NCBI GenBank assembly: GCA_003224635.1
Contig: QHZK01000203.1
Coordinates: 1-9,542, forward strand
Source: Acidobacteriota bacterium
Lineage (GTDB): Bacteria > Acidobacteriota > Terriglobia > UBA7540
Length of the DNA stretch: 9,542 nucleotides
Direction of reading: 5' to 3'
The notes under the pieces are model-generated. The model was not told where the DNA came from and ran no database searches. It saw only the letters and a list, made by a program, of their open reading frames with translations. Positions 1 through 7,789 of this stretch are shown one piece after another (positions within the stretch are counted from its first letter, which is position 1; each line of letters opens with the position of its first letter). The translations under genes were made by a program, and so were the position numbers.

Positions 1-849
1 AAACCGGGTCGCCTGGAAGTCGGCGATGGGTTTGCCGAACTGCTTGCGCTCCTTCGCGTAGTTGAGGCTGGCTTCGTAGGCGCCCTGCGCCATCCCCACG
101 GCGAGCGCCGCAATGGAGATGCGGCCCTTGTCGAGCACCTTGAGGCTGTCCACGAATCCCTCGCCGGGCCGGCCCAGGCAGTTTTCTTTGGGGATGCGGC
201 AGTCTTCAAAGATCACCTCGGCGGTGTCGCTCGCGCGCAGGCCGAGCTTGTTCTCCTTCTTGCCCGGGCGGAAACCCGGCGCGCCCTTTTCGATGATGAA
301 GGCGGAAATGCCGTGCTTGTGCGCCGTCTTGTCAGTAACCGCCATGGCCACGCAGATGTCCGCGTAGGTCCCGTTCGACGTGAAGGTCTTCGAGCCGTTC
401 AGCACCCACGAATTGCCTTCGAGGCGGGCCGTGGTCCTCGTGCCGCCGGCATCGCTGCCCGCCTGGGGCTCGGTCAGGCTCCAGCAGCCCAGCTTTTCGC
501 CGCGCGCGAGCGGCGCGAGGTACTTACGTTTTTGCTCTTCCGTGCCCGCGACAAAGATGTGGCCGGCGCACAAGGACGTGTGCGCGGCAACGATGATGGC
601 CACCGAGCCGTCAATGCGCGCGAGCTCCTCAATCACGGTCACGTACTCGACGTAGCCCAGACCGGCGCCGCCATAGGCCGCCGGAAAGATCACGCCCATC
701 AGACCCAACTGCGCGAGCTTGCCGGGGATTTCGCGCGGGAAGCGCTGGGCCTCGTCCCACTCCATGACGTGCGGCCGAATCTCGCCCTCGGCAAATTCCC
801 GTACCGCGCGCTTGATTCCCTTCTGTTCGTCGGTCAGCTCAAAATCCAA
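1..849 (-). CDS. Acyl-CoA dehydrogenase (N-terminal 283 residues; gene runs off the window)
   Basis: FAD-dependent enzyme that introduces the alpha,beta double bond into acyl-CoA and passes electrons to electron-transfer flavoprotein. The N-terminus MDFELTDEQ, the LARIDGSVA stretch (residues 76-84), the family signature SLTEPQAGSDAGG (124-136), the beta-domain segment GSKTFTSNG (152-160) and YAKERKQFGKPI (264-275) are all typical of short/medium-chain acyl-CoA dehydrogenases. Family members have about 380 residues, so roughly 100 C-terminal residues, including the catalytic glutamate, lie outside the window. The start is a TTG at 849-847: an in-frame TGA lies two codons upstream, and GGGGTGA (853-859) is a good ribosome binding site three bases before it. 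It is divergent from the TPR gene. The chain-length preference cannot be read from this part; the family is certain, the exact substrate is not. Confidence 0.95.
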   Translation of the reverse strand, partial: MDFELTDEQKGIKRAVREFAEGEIRPHVMEWDEAQRFPREIPGKLAQLGLMGVIFPAAYGGAGLGYVEYVTVIEELARIDGSVAIIVAAHTSLCAGHIFVAGTEEQKRKYLAPLARGEKLGCWSLTEPQAGSDAGGTRTTARLEGNSWVLNGSKTFTSNGTYADICVAMAVTDKTAHKHGISAFIIEKGAPGFRPGKKENKLGLRASDTAEVIFEDCRIPKENCLGRPGEGFVDSLKVLDKGRISIAALAVGMAQGAYEASLNYAKERKQFGKPIADFQATRF

Positions 850-992
850 GAGTCACCCCGCCGGCGCAGACAGGCGGTCCACTCGCGCGGACGCGTTCCT
901 GTTGCCTAGATTGACACTATAACATAAGTGGGCGAAGGCCCAGGGCGAGGCGTGATAACATCCCTCCGTCAACAGTGAAGGTCCATTCCTCA
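850..992. promoter_or_regulatory. Divergent intergenic region between acyl-CoA dehydrogenase and TPR gene
   Basis: This 143-bp region must hold the promoters of two divergent genes. It is locally AT-rich around 905-930, with a TTGACA at 911-916 on the plus strand and a TATAGT at 921-916 on the minus strand. None of these boxes has a partner at a normal 16-18 bp spacing, so I assign no specific promoter. No tandem or long inverted repeat is visible here. Confidence 0.3.
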
Positions 993-1739
993 ATGCCGGA
1001 TCGAGAGGCCGCGCTCCTCCTGCTGATTCTTTGCCCGGCCGCGGCGCTGGCGCGCGAAAAGGAGAACCCGGCCGCGCGGGTTAATATCAATACCGGGCGC
1101 GCGGGCTGCACGGTTGAGCTCGATGCGGCCCCGGCGGGCAAGACCGACGCCCAGGGGCGTTTAGTGCTTGCGGACGTCGAAGCCACGGACCACTATATTC
1201 ACGTCCGCTGCCCCGACGAAGCGCAGGAGACCGCCTACCTGGTCTCGCCCCGTCTGGGCGAGAACGCGCAAATTCGCCACGGGACGACAGCGCCCTCGGC
1301 TTCGGCCTCCGCCGAATCCACTTCCGACAGGGCGCTCGATCGAGCGGAAGCCAAGATCAAACTGCGCGAGCTGGTGAGGGACGCCGTCCAGTTGCGCGTC
1401 CACGGGCGCCTTGAAGAGGCCGTCGAGGAGCTGCGCGAGGCCACCAAGCTCGATCCCGAGAACTCCGATCTTCATCGGGAGCTCGGCATCACGTTTCTGC
1501 TCGACAAGGACTGGAAGCGGGCGCGGGTGGAAATGCTCGAAGCGATCCGCCACGACCCGACCGACGCCGACGCCCACAACGGCCTGGGCTACGCGCTCGA
1601 AAAACTAGGCCAGTTCGGGCCGGCGCTGAACGAATATCGCACCGCGACGCATCTCGAGCCGGACGATCCGAGCTACCAGCGGCACTATCTCGAAGCGCTG
1701 GCCCGGCTCGCGGCGGAGAAGGCGGAGAAAAAGAAATAA
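993..1739 (+). CDS. Secreted TPR protein with N-terminal PEGA-like domain
   Basis: Predicted exported scaffold or assembly protein of 248 residues; no enzymatic role is evident. Residues 1-20 form a signal peptide (MPDREAALLLLILCPAAALA, ending in an ALA-type cleavage site). Residues about 28-90 look like a small beta-sandwich of PEGA or carboxypeptidase-regulatory type (GCTVELDAAPAGKTDAQGRL). A low-complexity Ser/Ala linker follows. Roughly residues 124-236 form three tetratricopeptide repeats with clear helix signatures (HGRLEEAVEELREATKLDP, DLHRELGITFLLDKDWKRA, AHNGLGYALEKLGQFGPAL). The C-terminus is a Lys/Glu-rich tail. I prefer ATG 993 because GAAGG (978-982) precedes it at 10 bases; a GTG at 975 in frame is the alternative and would add six residues. 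It is the only plus-strand gene. The partner is unknown. Confidence 0.85.
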   Translation: MPDREAALLLLILCPAAALAREKENPAARVNINTGRAGCTVELDAAPAGKTDAQGRLVLADVEATDHYIHVRCPDEAQETAYLVSPRLGENAQIRHGTTAPSASASAESTSDRALDRAEAKIKLRELVRDAVQLRVHGRLEEAVEELREATKLDPENSDLHRELGITFLLDKDWKRARVEMLEAIRHDPTDADAHNGLGYALEKLGQFGPALNEYRTATHLEPDDPSYQRHYLEALARLAAEKAEKKK

Positions 1740-1750
1740 ACTGATTTAGA

Positions 1751-1775
1751 CTTTGGATATTCTGGATTTTGGATT
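1751..1775. repeat. Left arm of heptamer element D
   Basis: Imperfect 7-bp tandem run of the unit TTTTGGA: CTTTGGA (1751-1757), a 2-base slip, TTCTGGA (1760-1766), TTTTGGA (1767-1773). The 11 bases at 1765-1775 are a perfect inverted match to 2376-2386. The arm begins 11 bases after the TPR stop codon and ends two bases before the stop of the nuclease-like gene. Confidence 0.7.
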
Positions 1776-1777
1776 GT

Positions 1778-2338
1778 TTAAGCTAGTCCCGCTTTTGCTG
1801 TCAAGAACGAAACCACAACGACATCAGCGCTGCAATGGTCGTCTATATCGAGTGGGACTCTGGTCGTGTGCCCCTTCTCAGACAGATGGACGCCAGCCTC
1901 TTCCCCAATGCGCTTCAGGTATTCCTTCCACCGCCTGTCTCCGCGTTCGACCGGAAAGATACAGGCTGCTACAACACCGTGCCCGACACACTTTTGCAGC
2001 TTCCTTGCATCCTCAATGATTCCGGCAACATTCTTTGTGATTGGGCGCGTCCTGTCGAGGACGCCCGGCATGCGCCAATTTGTGTTGCACGTCTTCAGCT
2101 CGACATTACATTTCTCCCCGCGATAGTAGAACGTAAGATCGCGACGCGAACCTGACGAGTCATCTGTCGCTGCTTCCACTGTCACTTCGGCGGCACCTTT
2201 CAGTTGGGCGTAGGCTGCCAACTCGAATTTGAGCCACCCCTCAAATTTCGCACGCTGGCGCATAGCTATTGCGACAAGATCGGAACGGCGTCCGATCACG
2301 TCTGCAATCCATCTGCGAACGAGAATGTCAGCCTCCAT
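1778..2338 (-). CDS. Uncharacterised protein, PD-(D/E)XK nuclease-like
   Basis: I do not recognise a named family. The 186-residue product shows the layout of a PD-(D/E)XK restriction-endonuclease-like core: a helix with a glutamate (E39 in KFELA), a beta strand with an aspartate (D67 in RRDLTF), then ExK on the next strand (E80-L-K82 in VELKT). This suggests a small DNA- or RNA-cleaving or binding enzyme; catalysis is inferred. There is no signal peptide or membrane segment. The start is uncertain. The frame is open back to GTG 2413, which has GGGGAG six bases upstream, but those 25 extra residues read through the flanking heptamer repeat (giving DFGFG) and overlap the threonine aldolase gene. 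I therefore prefer ATG 2338 inside the repeats, although its ribosome binding site is weak. G+C is lower than in neighbouring genes. Confidence 0.6.
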   Translation of the reverse strand: MEADILVRRWIADVIGRRSDLVAIAMRQRAKFEGWLKFELAAYAQLKGAAEVTVEAATDDSSGSRRDLTFYYRGEKCNVELKTCNTNWRMPGVLDRTRPITKNVAGIIEDARKLQKCVGHGVVAACIFPVERGDRRWKEYLKRIGEEAGVHLSEKGHTTRVPLDIDDHCSADVVVVSFLTAKAGLA

Positions 2339-2370
2339 AAACCAATCTCTGCCCGTTCTTTCATCGGTGG

Positions 2371-2384
2371 GTCCAAATCCAAAA

Positions 2385-2387
<3 letters not shown>
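2371..2387. repeat. Right arm of heptamer element D
   Basis: Two heptamers, GTCCAAA (2371-2377) and TCCAAAA (2378-2384), plus TCA. Read on the minus strand this is TGA, TTTTGGA, TTTGGAC, in the same register as the left arm at 1751-1775. The TGA is the stop codon of the threonine aldolase gene. Confidence 0.7.
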
Positions 2388-3446
<1,059 letters not shown>

Positions 3447-3452
3447 TGGGAT

Positions 3453-3458
3453 CTCCCC
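3453..3458 (-). promoter_or_regulatory. Ribosome binding site of threonine aldolase
   Basis: GGGGAG on the minus strand, six bases before ATG 3446; it fixes the start of the gene immediately 3' of element A. Confidence 0.7.
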
Positions 3459-3471
3459 GGTGCAAGGTGTC

Positions 3472-3621
3472 GGGTTAGTTGTCAGTTGTCAGTTGTCAGT
3501 CGTCCGTTGTTTCGGCGCTCGCTTCACCTGTCGAGAATTGATGTTAACCGAAGATATCCGTCTGGAATCCCGCATCCTGGTGCTCCACGGCAACGGACAA
3601 CGGACCACTGACGACTGACAG
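3472..3621. repeat. Element A: inverted TTGTCAG-type heptamer repeats with short core
   Basis: Left arm: GGGTTAG (3472-3478), then TTGTCAG three times (3479-3499), TCGTCCG (3500-3506) and TTGTTTC. Right arm: CAACGGA twice (3591-3604), CCACTGA (3605-3611), CGACTGA (3612-3618), CAG. The reverse complement of the right arm is in the same 7-bp register as the left (units TCGTCAG, TGGTCCG, TTGTCCG). The 77-bp core (3514-3590) holds no convincing gene. It lies 7 bases after the hemW stop codon and upstream of the threonine aldolase. The arms could pair in RNA and so influence termination or stability. Confidence 0.8.
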
Positions 3622-3628
3622 CTTTTCA

Positions 3629-4834
3629 TCACGCCAAAAATTGCTGGAAGATCTCGTTCGAGACCAGGTACGCCCGCTCCGGGATGCGAATTCGCTCGGC
3701 CCGCCTTTCGATCCACCCTTCCCGGTCCAGGCCGGAAATTGTCGGCTCCCAGCGACCGACCCGCGTCCGTCCCCAGCGCTCGCTTGCGACTCGAAGATCA
3801 ACGCCAACGTGCTGCCGCAGGCCCAGGAAAAAGAACTCCTCGATCTGGTCCTCCGGCGAGAGCCGCCGAATCTCTGACAGTGGCGAGCCGCCGCCGGCCA
3901 GTTTCACCTGATACGCTTCCGGAGCAGTTTCGTTGGCCCAGCGGCGAAGCCCGTCGAAGGAGTGCGCGCCAGCGCCCAGGCCGACGTAGGGCCGCAGTTG
4001 CCAGTATTTCTGATTGTGGCGAGACTCCCAGCCGGGCAGCGCGAAGTTCGAGATCTCATATTGCATATACCCACGCTCCGCGAGGTACTCGCGCGCGGTC
4101 TCGTAAGCCTTGGCCATGAATTCTTCGTCCGGCACGCGGCCCGCGCCATAGCGGGTTCCGTGGCTCAGGACTTGCTTGCCCAAGCGACTCTTCTCGTCCA
4201 CCTCGAAGAGGTAGACTGAGACGTGCTCCGGCCTGAGTTCGACGGCGGCTCGAAGGCTGTGGAGCCAGGAGGCGCGCGTCTGGTAGGGGAGTCCTGCGAT
4301 CAGATCGAGGTTGATATTCTGAAATCCTGCGCGCCGTGCGCGTCGGAACATTTCAACGGTGACGGCAGCGGAGTGCAACCGGCCCACGGCGCGGAGCTCG
4401 CGGTCGTCGAACGATTGGGCGCCCACGCTCAGGCGGTTGATTCCCACACCGCGCGCTCTCGCCAGGTAATCGTCGTCTGCCGACCCGGGCGTAAGTTCCA
4501 GCGTGAATTCGAGCGAATCGAGAACGCGAAAGCGCCGCCGAACAGCCGCCAGGATTCGCTCCAGACGCTCCGCGCCAGCGAGCGACGGAGTCCCTCCTCC
4601 CAGGTAGACCGTGTCGACCGGAAGATCGAGCACGTCACCCATTCCACCGTCCGTTGGCTCGCCGGGTCCGACGTCGGCGGCTTCGTAGATGGCGGGTAAG
4701 CGCTCGGTTTCCCGCTCCACTGCTGCGCAGTAGGCCTCAAACACGCTCGCCGGCGCGACCTGCGAGCTGAAATTGCAGAAGCTGCACTTGGATGCGCAGA
4801 AGGGAAACTGGATATAGAGTCCCAGGGTCGGCAT
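3629..4834 (-). CDS. hemW: HemW-type radical SAM protein (coproporphyrinogen III oxidase-like)
   Basis: Radical SAM protein of the HemN/HemW family. HemW proteins bind heme and are thought to act as heme chaperones rather than as coproporphyrinogen dehydrogenases. The 401-residue product starts MPTLGLYIQFPFC and has the CxxxCxxC cluster motif at C13, C17, C20, the SAM-binding GGGTPS (79-84), SVGAQSFDD, NLDLIAGLP (175-183), YEISNFA (259-265) and HNQKYW (273-278), with a HemW C-terminal domain around LSPEDQIEEFFFLGLR. The short N-terminus before the cysteines favours HemW over the longer HemN. An in-frame ATG at 4918 would add 28 residues inside yjbQ; ATG 4834 matches the family and lies 8 bases after the yjbQ stop, so the two are probably co-transcribed. 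No strong Shine-Dalgarno is seen, which fits translational coupling. Confidence 0.92.
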   Translation of the reverse strand: MPTLGLYIQFPFCASKCSFCNFSSQVAPASVFEAYCAAVERETERLPAIYEAADVGPGEPTDGGMGDVLDLPVDTVYLGGGTPSLAGAERLERILAAVRRRFRVLDSLEFTLELTPGSADDDYLARARGVGINRLSVGAQSFDDRELRAVGRLHSAAVTVEMFRRARRAGFQNINLDLIAGLPYQTRASWLHSLRAAVELRPEHVSVYLFEVDEKSRLGKQVLSHGTRYGAGRVPDEEFMAKAYETAREYLAERGYMQYEISNFALPGWESRHNQKYWQLRPYVGLGAGAHSFDGLRRWANETAPEAYQVKLAGGGSPLSEIRRLSPEDQIEEFFFLGLRQHVGVDLRVASERWGRTRVGRWEPTISGLDREGWIERRAERIRIPERAYLVSNEIFQQFLA

Positions 4835-4842
4835 GATGGGCG

Positions 4843-5286
4843 TTAGTCCGGAACGATCTTGACGCGCAGCTCTCGACGCCGCGGCCCGTCGAATTCGCAG
4901 AAAAACACACCCTGCCATCGTCCGAGCAGCAGGCGTCCATTCTCAAAGAGCAGGGTCTTCGAGCAGCCGATGAGGGAGGCCTTGAGGTGCGAGTCGCAAT
5001 TCCCGTCGTTGTGATGGTATTCCTTCCCGCGCGGCGCGAGCTGCTCCAGGAACTGGTCGAGGTCGTTTTGAAGCGCCGGGTCGTCGTTCTCCTGGACCAG
5101 CACTGCCGCCGTGGTGTGGGGGACGAAGACGTGGCAAACCCCGCTCGGCGCGCCCGACGAAGCGATGGCCTTCTCGATTAACGCCGTCACGTCCTTGAAC
5201 TCCACGCGCGCCCGCGTCTCGATCTGAAGCGCGTGTAGATGGGCTGCGGATCTTCCGACCGTCAATACCCTTCCAACCTCAGCCAT
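4843..5286 (-). CDS. yjbQ: YjbQ family protein (UPF0047)
   Basis: Small 147-residue cytoplasmic protein of the UPF0047/YjbQ family; the E. coli member has weak thiamine-phosphate-synthase activity, but the true role is unsettled. Family landmarks are HVFVPHTTAAVLVQENDDP, HHNDGNCDSHLKASLIG (conserved His/Asp/Asn metal or substrate pocket) and the C-terminal LGRWQGVFFCEFDGPRRREL, equivalent to the GTWQ signature (here GRWQ). I chose ATG 5286 because GGGAGG (5293-5298) sits six bases upstream; an upstream in-frame start at 5331 adds 15 unconserved residues. First gene of a likely yjbQ-hemW unit with a candidate promoter at 5345-5373. Confidence 0.92.
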   Translation of the reverse strand: MAEVGRVLTVGRSAAHLHALQIETRARVEFKDVTALIEKAIASSGAPSGVCHVFVPHTTAAVLVQENDDPALQNDLDQFLEQLAPRGKEYHHNDGNCDSHLKASLIGCSKTLLFENGRLLLGRWQGVFFCEFDGPRRRELRVKIVPD

Positions 5287-5292
5287 CGCCTG

Positions 5293-5298
5293 CCTCCC
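5293..5298 (-). promoter_or_regulatory. Ribosome binding site of yjbQ
   Basis: GGGAGG on the minus strand, six bases before ATG 5286; decides this start over the upstream in-frame codon at 5331. Confidence 0.75.
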
Positions 5299-5344
5299 GA
5301 ACAATGGTGTTCCGAAGAGTGAATTTCCCAATCCTTATACCGTG

Positions 5345-5373
5345 ATTATAGCTCAGGCACTCCGGCGCGTCAC
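5345..5373 (-). promoter_or_regulatory. Candidate sigma-70 promoter of yjbQ-hemW
   Basis: On the minus strand a perfect -10 TATAAT (5350-5345) has GTGACG (5373-5368) 17 bases upstream, matching four of six bases of TTGACA. Transcription would begin near 5338, giving a leader of about 50 bases before ATG 5286. It lies between the REP-like palindrome and the gene. Confidence 0.5.
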
Positions 5374-5389
5374 ACGCCGCCCCACGGCC

Positions 5390-5478
5390 GGTAGTAGGCC
5401 AATTTGGTCTTTGTAGCGGCGGTCTGTGACCGCCGAACGGCGCTCATAGACGCCGCTACAGCGAATTGGCCCACTACC
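5390..5478. repeat. REP-like nested palindrome
   Basis: Three nested inverted repeats in 89 bp. Outer arms 5390-5406 and 5462-5478 match at 15 of 17 positions (GGTAGTAGGCCAATTTG). Middle arms 5412-5425 and 5447-5460 share TGTAGCGGCG followed, after a one-base bulge, by TCT. An inner perfect 8-bp hairpin CGGCGGTC-TGT-GACCGCCG lies at 5417-5435. The core resembles the dispersed GC-rich palindromes (REP/BIME type) seen in many genomes. It sits between the start of yjbQ and the 3' end of the small membrane protein gene, so it may also act as a terminator for the latter. No transposase is nearby. Confidence 0.75.
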
Positions 5479-5501
5479 CTCACGGCCCTGGTCCCGATTC
5501 C

Positions 5502-5813
5502 TTAAAACTCGGTCGGACCGGGCGAGCCCGCATCTCGGGCGGACTCGCGGCCGGCCGCATGGGCGCTGCGCGTGGCCGGCGTCTGAGCCGCGATGGCGGA
5601 ACGAGAGGCCGCGTTGAGCGCCATCGCTTCGAGGTGGCCGGTCTGCTCAGCCAACTGAGCCAGCAATTGGTCTGCCCGCGCCAGATAGGCGTTCGTCTTG
5701 TCGAGTTTGAATGCGATTCGACTGAGCCTGTACTCGATAAAGAGAATAGCCAGCAGCAGGATTGCCCCGGCGATCAACAGGTACGAATCGGAAAGTTTCA
5801 CGAGGTAAGACAT
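5502..5813 (-). CDS. Small single-span membrane protein with coiled-coil region
   Basis: I do not recognise the family. The 103-residue product has one transmembrane helix (about residues 11-27, YLLIAGAILLLAILFIE), an amphipathic stretch of about 28-66 with spaced Leu/Ile that could be a coiled coil (LDKTNAYLARADQLLAQLAEQ), and an Ala/Ser/Arg-rich tail of low complexity. The frame is open upstream to 5951, but that part reads through element B; ATG 5813, with GGTGGA just before it, is the first credible start and places the membrane helix at the N-terminus. It could be a small cell-envelope or stress protein; no function is assigned. Confidence 0.6.
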   Translation of the reverse strand: MSYLVKLSDSYLLIAGAILLLAILFIEYRLSRIAFKLDKTNAYLARADQLLAQLAEQTGHLEAMALNAASRSAIAAQTPATRSAHAAGRESARDAGSPGPTEF

Positions 5814-5877
5814 GTTCCACCGCAAGCCCACGAAACTGGATGGCTCGTTGCCCCCCGCTTTGAGCTTAGCAAATAAC

Positions 5878-5974
5878 CAGTGACGAGTGAACGGGCACAA
5901 CCTGCTTTCGGCGATCGACGATCCAGCAGTCTTTTGCTTGTCACTCGTCACTCGTCACTCGTCACTTGTCACTG
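5878..5974. repeat. Element B: inverted GTCACTC-type heptamer repeats with short core
   Basis: Left arm CAGTGAC and GAGTGAA (5878-5891). Right arm has five consecutive heptamers (5940-5974): GTCACTC three times, GTCACTT, GTCACTG. The left arm reads as the inverted copy of the right in the same register. The core (5892-5939, 48 bp) has no gene. The right arm contains the bshC stop codon (5962-5964). Confidence 0.85.
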
Positions 5975-7617
5975 TACCTCACGACTTGGTGGTCCACGCA
6001 GCGTACCTGAATCTGGTTGAGGAGGCGATCAAGCAGCTCGTAACCCGCGCGGCCGAGGAAATACACGCCACTGGTCTCGCGCTCTTGCAGTTCCTTGCGG
6101 GGCGCAAGGAACCGAAGGAGGGACTGCGCGTGCCGGGCCAGCAACTCGGAGCGTCCGAGGGCGGCGCGCGTGATTTTCCCCCTCAGACGGTCCATGTTAT
6201 ACCTCATCTTCTCTTCCGCGTGCTGGAGTGTGTCGAGCAGGGTCGGGTCGAGCTTCTCGACGTCACCGCGCAGGCGTTCGAGCAGCCGCGTCAGGTCTTG
6301 CTCGCTCTGGTCGAGGCGTTCGGACCAGCCTTCGGCGAAGCCGGCGGCGGCGATCTTCCGGTTCAGATGCTCTTCACCCTGCCACACGTCCGCGACGCTG
6401 AGGCGATATTTTTCCAGCAGCTTCTCGGTGCGACGGTCCATCATCGTAAACGCGGCGCGGGGGAAGACGACTGGCATCGGGCGTCCGAACTCCGCGTAGA
6501 TGGCGTGCGACTGGCCGAGATAGGCGAGTTCGGAAGGACCCGCCACATACGCCACGGTGGGCAAAAGCGAGTCCTGCACGATGGGACGCAGCAAGGCATT
6601 GGAGGAGAGGTCGACCGGCCGGGTCTTGATCCGCGCCGCCAAGTCCGTTGAGGAAATCCGGTCCGCGCCATCCAGTAAGAATTCGCCGTCCCGCTGGTGA
6701 AGCGCGGTCCGGTTGCCGTCCCGCGCCAGGAAGAGCAGGGTTGCATCATCGCCGACGCGCACTTGGGCGTGGTATCCGGCGGCAATCAGCTGCTGCGACC
6801 GTGCGTGCAGCCGCTCGCGCAGCTCGCGGGCCCGCGTGATGGCCCGCTCATAGGTGGGGGCGGCCAGCCGGTGGATCGACTCATCCAGAGGATCGAGCAG
6901 CACCACTCCCCAACGGCTGAAGAGTCTGGCCATGAAGCCGCCGAAAGCGTGCCCCCACGTTGCTCCGGGCCGGTAAGTGGCGCGGAGGTCCTGGAGCAAG
7001 ACCTTCGAGGCTTCGGCGTCCTCGCCAGTAGAGCGGGCCTCAGAAAGGGCCCCCTCCAGGCGATCGAGCGCCGCCGTGGTTTGGCCGGTCAGCTTGACGT
7101 AGCCCACGGACGAGCGTGGCGACGGCGCCTCGCCTGTATCCGCGAGCGGGACCAGGTTGTACTCCTGGTCAAAGACCGCGGTATGAGCGACCTCTTCAAG
7201 GTCGTGGTCCTCCGTCGCCAGCCAGAAGACGGGCACCGAAGGCAGTCCTTGCTCCGAGAGCCATTGCGCGAGCTTCACAGCCGTCAGCGCCTTGTAAAGC
7301 GTAAACGCCGGCCCCGATAGCAGGCCTACCTGCTGGCCGGTAACCACGGCGAACGTAGCCGGGTCGCTCAGGCGACGAATATTCGCCAAGGTCGGCTCCG
7401 CGCCACCAAAGGCCTTGTTCTGCCTCTCCAGAATCTCGGCGAGCTCGGCTCGATTCTTCGTCAGGCCTTTGACGTTCTCCGCCAGGCGTCGGTAGCCCTC
7501 GGCGTCAAAGGGCCACCCATTGTAAAACTGCGCCACGCGATCAAAGTGGTAGAGGTAGTCGAGCAGGAGGGCGCTCGACTTCGGGACGCGAGTGTAGGGG
7601 ATACATTGAGATTCCAT
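5962..7617 (-). CDS. bshC: Bacillithiol biosynthesis cysteine-adding enzyme BshC
   Basis: Putative cysteine ligase that joins L-cysteine to glucosaminyl-malate, the last step of bacillithiol synthesis; cytoplasmic. The product has 551 residues, close to the usual ~540. Hallmarks are the N-terminal region around SSALLLDYLYHFDRVAQFY, VVTGQQVGLLSGPAFTLYK (91-109), VFWLATEDHDLEEV (130-143), YVAGPSELAYLGQ and the C-terminal helical/coiled region ending near YELLDRLLNQIQVRCVDHQVV. I chose ATG 7617 from the family N-terminus; an in-frame ATG at 7692 adds 25 unrelated residues. No Shine-Dalgarno precedes 7617, but a promoter-like pair lies so close that the mRNA may be leaderless. The final residues (about YSDK) and the TGA come from element B. 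bshA and bshB are not in the window. Confidence 0.93.
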   Translation of the reverse strand: MESQCIPYTRVPKSSALLLDYLYHFDRVAQFYNGWPFDAEGYRRLAENVKGLTKNRAELAEILERQNKAFGGAEPTLANIRRLSDPATFAVVTGQQVGLLSGPAFTLYKALTAVKLAQWLSEQGLPSVPVFWLATEDHDLEEVAHTAVFDQEYNLVPLADTGEAPSPRSSVGYVKLTGQTTAALDRLEGALSEARSTGEDAEASKVLLQDLRATYRPGATWGHAFGGFMARLFSRWGVVLLDPLDESIHRLAAPTYERAITRARELRERLHARSQQLIAAGYHAQVRVGDDATLLFLARDGNRTALHQRDGEFLLDGADRISSTDLAARIKTRPVDLSSNALLRPIVQDSLLPTVAYVAGPSELAYLGQSHAIYAEFGRPMPVVFPRAAFTMMDRRTEKLLEKYRLSVADVWQGEEHLNRKIAAAGFAEGWSERLDQSEQDLTRLLERLRGDVEKLDPTLLDTLQHAEEKMRYNMDRLRGKITRAALGRSELLARHAQSLLRFLAPRKELQERETSGVYFLGRAGYELLDRLLNQIQVRCVDHQVVRYSDK

Positions 7618-7625
7618 CAACAGGT

Positions 7626-7654
7626 ATCGTACACTGCCCGCTCGGGTGACACAA
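7626..7654 (-). promoter_or_regulatory. Candidate promoter of bshC, possibly leaderless
   Basis: On the minus strand TTGTGT (7654-7649), a 17-base spacer and TACGAT (7631-7626). The -10 box ends 8 bases before ATG 7617, so transcription would start at or next to the start codon. This fits the missing ribosome binding site. Confidence 0.4.
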
Positions 7655-7789
7655 CCCAGCGTGGCGTGTCGCCGGAAGCCACTCGACGCCATGGCCCGAG
7701 CGATTCCTTAGATTTCGATGCGCACGATTGAGGAAGCGGTGCAGACTTCAGCGGAAATCCCGGGCCTTAGAGAACCGCATGAAGACCCG

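Noticed and set aside
313..909. 198-codon open frame on the plus strand
   Set aside because: Antisense shadow of the acyl-CoA dehydrogenase gene; Arg/Ala-rich composition with no family pattern, typical of high-GC complementary frames.
911..921. TTGACA as a -35 box for the TPR gene
   Set aside because: No -10-like hexamer 16-18 bases downstream (the bases there are GC-rich), so the match alone is not enough.
4835..4918. Longer hemW start at 4918
   Set aside because: Would overlap yjbQ by 76 bases and add residues not found in the family; ATG 4834 places the cysteine motif at the usual distance from the N-terminus.
5814..5951. Upstream extension of the small membrane protein frame
   Set aside because: These codons read through element B and would bury the membrane helix behind 46 repeat-derived and unconserved residues.
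5940..5974. CRISPR-like array
   Set aside because: The units are directly adjacent 7-mers with no spacers and no cas genes nearby; they are simple tandem repeats.
5887..6651. 254-codon open frame on the plus strand
   Set aside because: Antisense to bshC; its N-terminus is the translated heptamer run (SLVTRHSSLVT).
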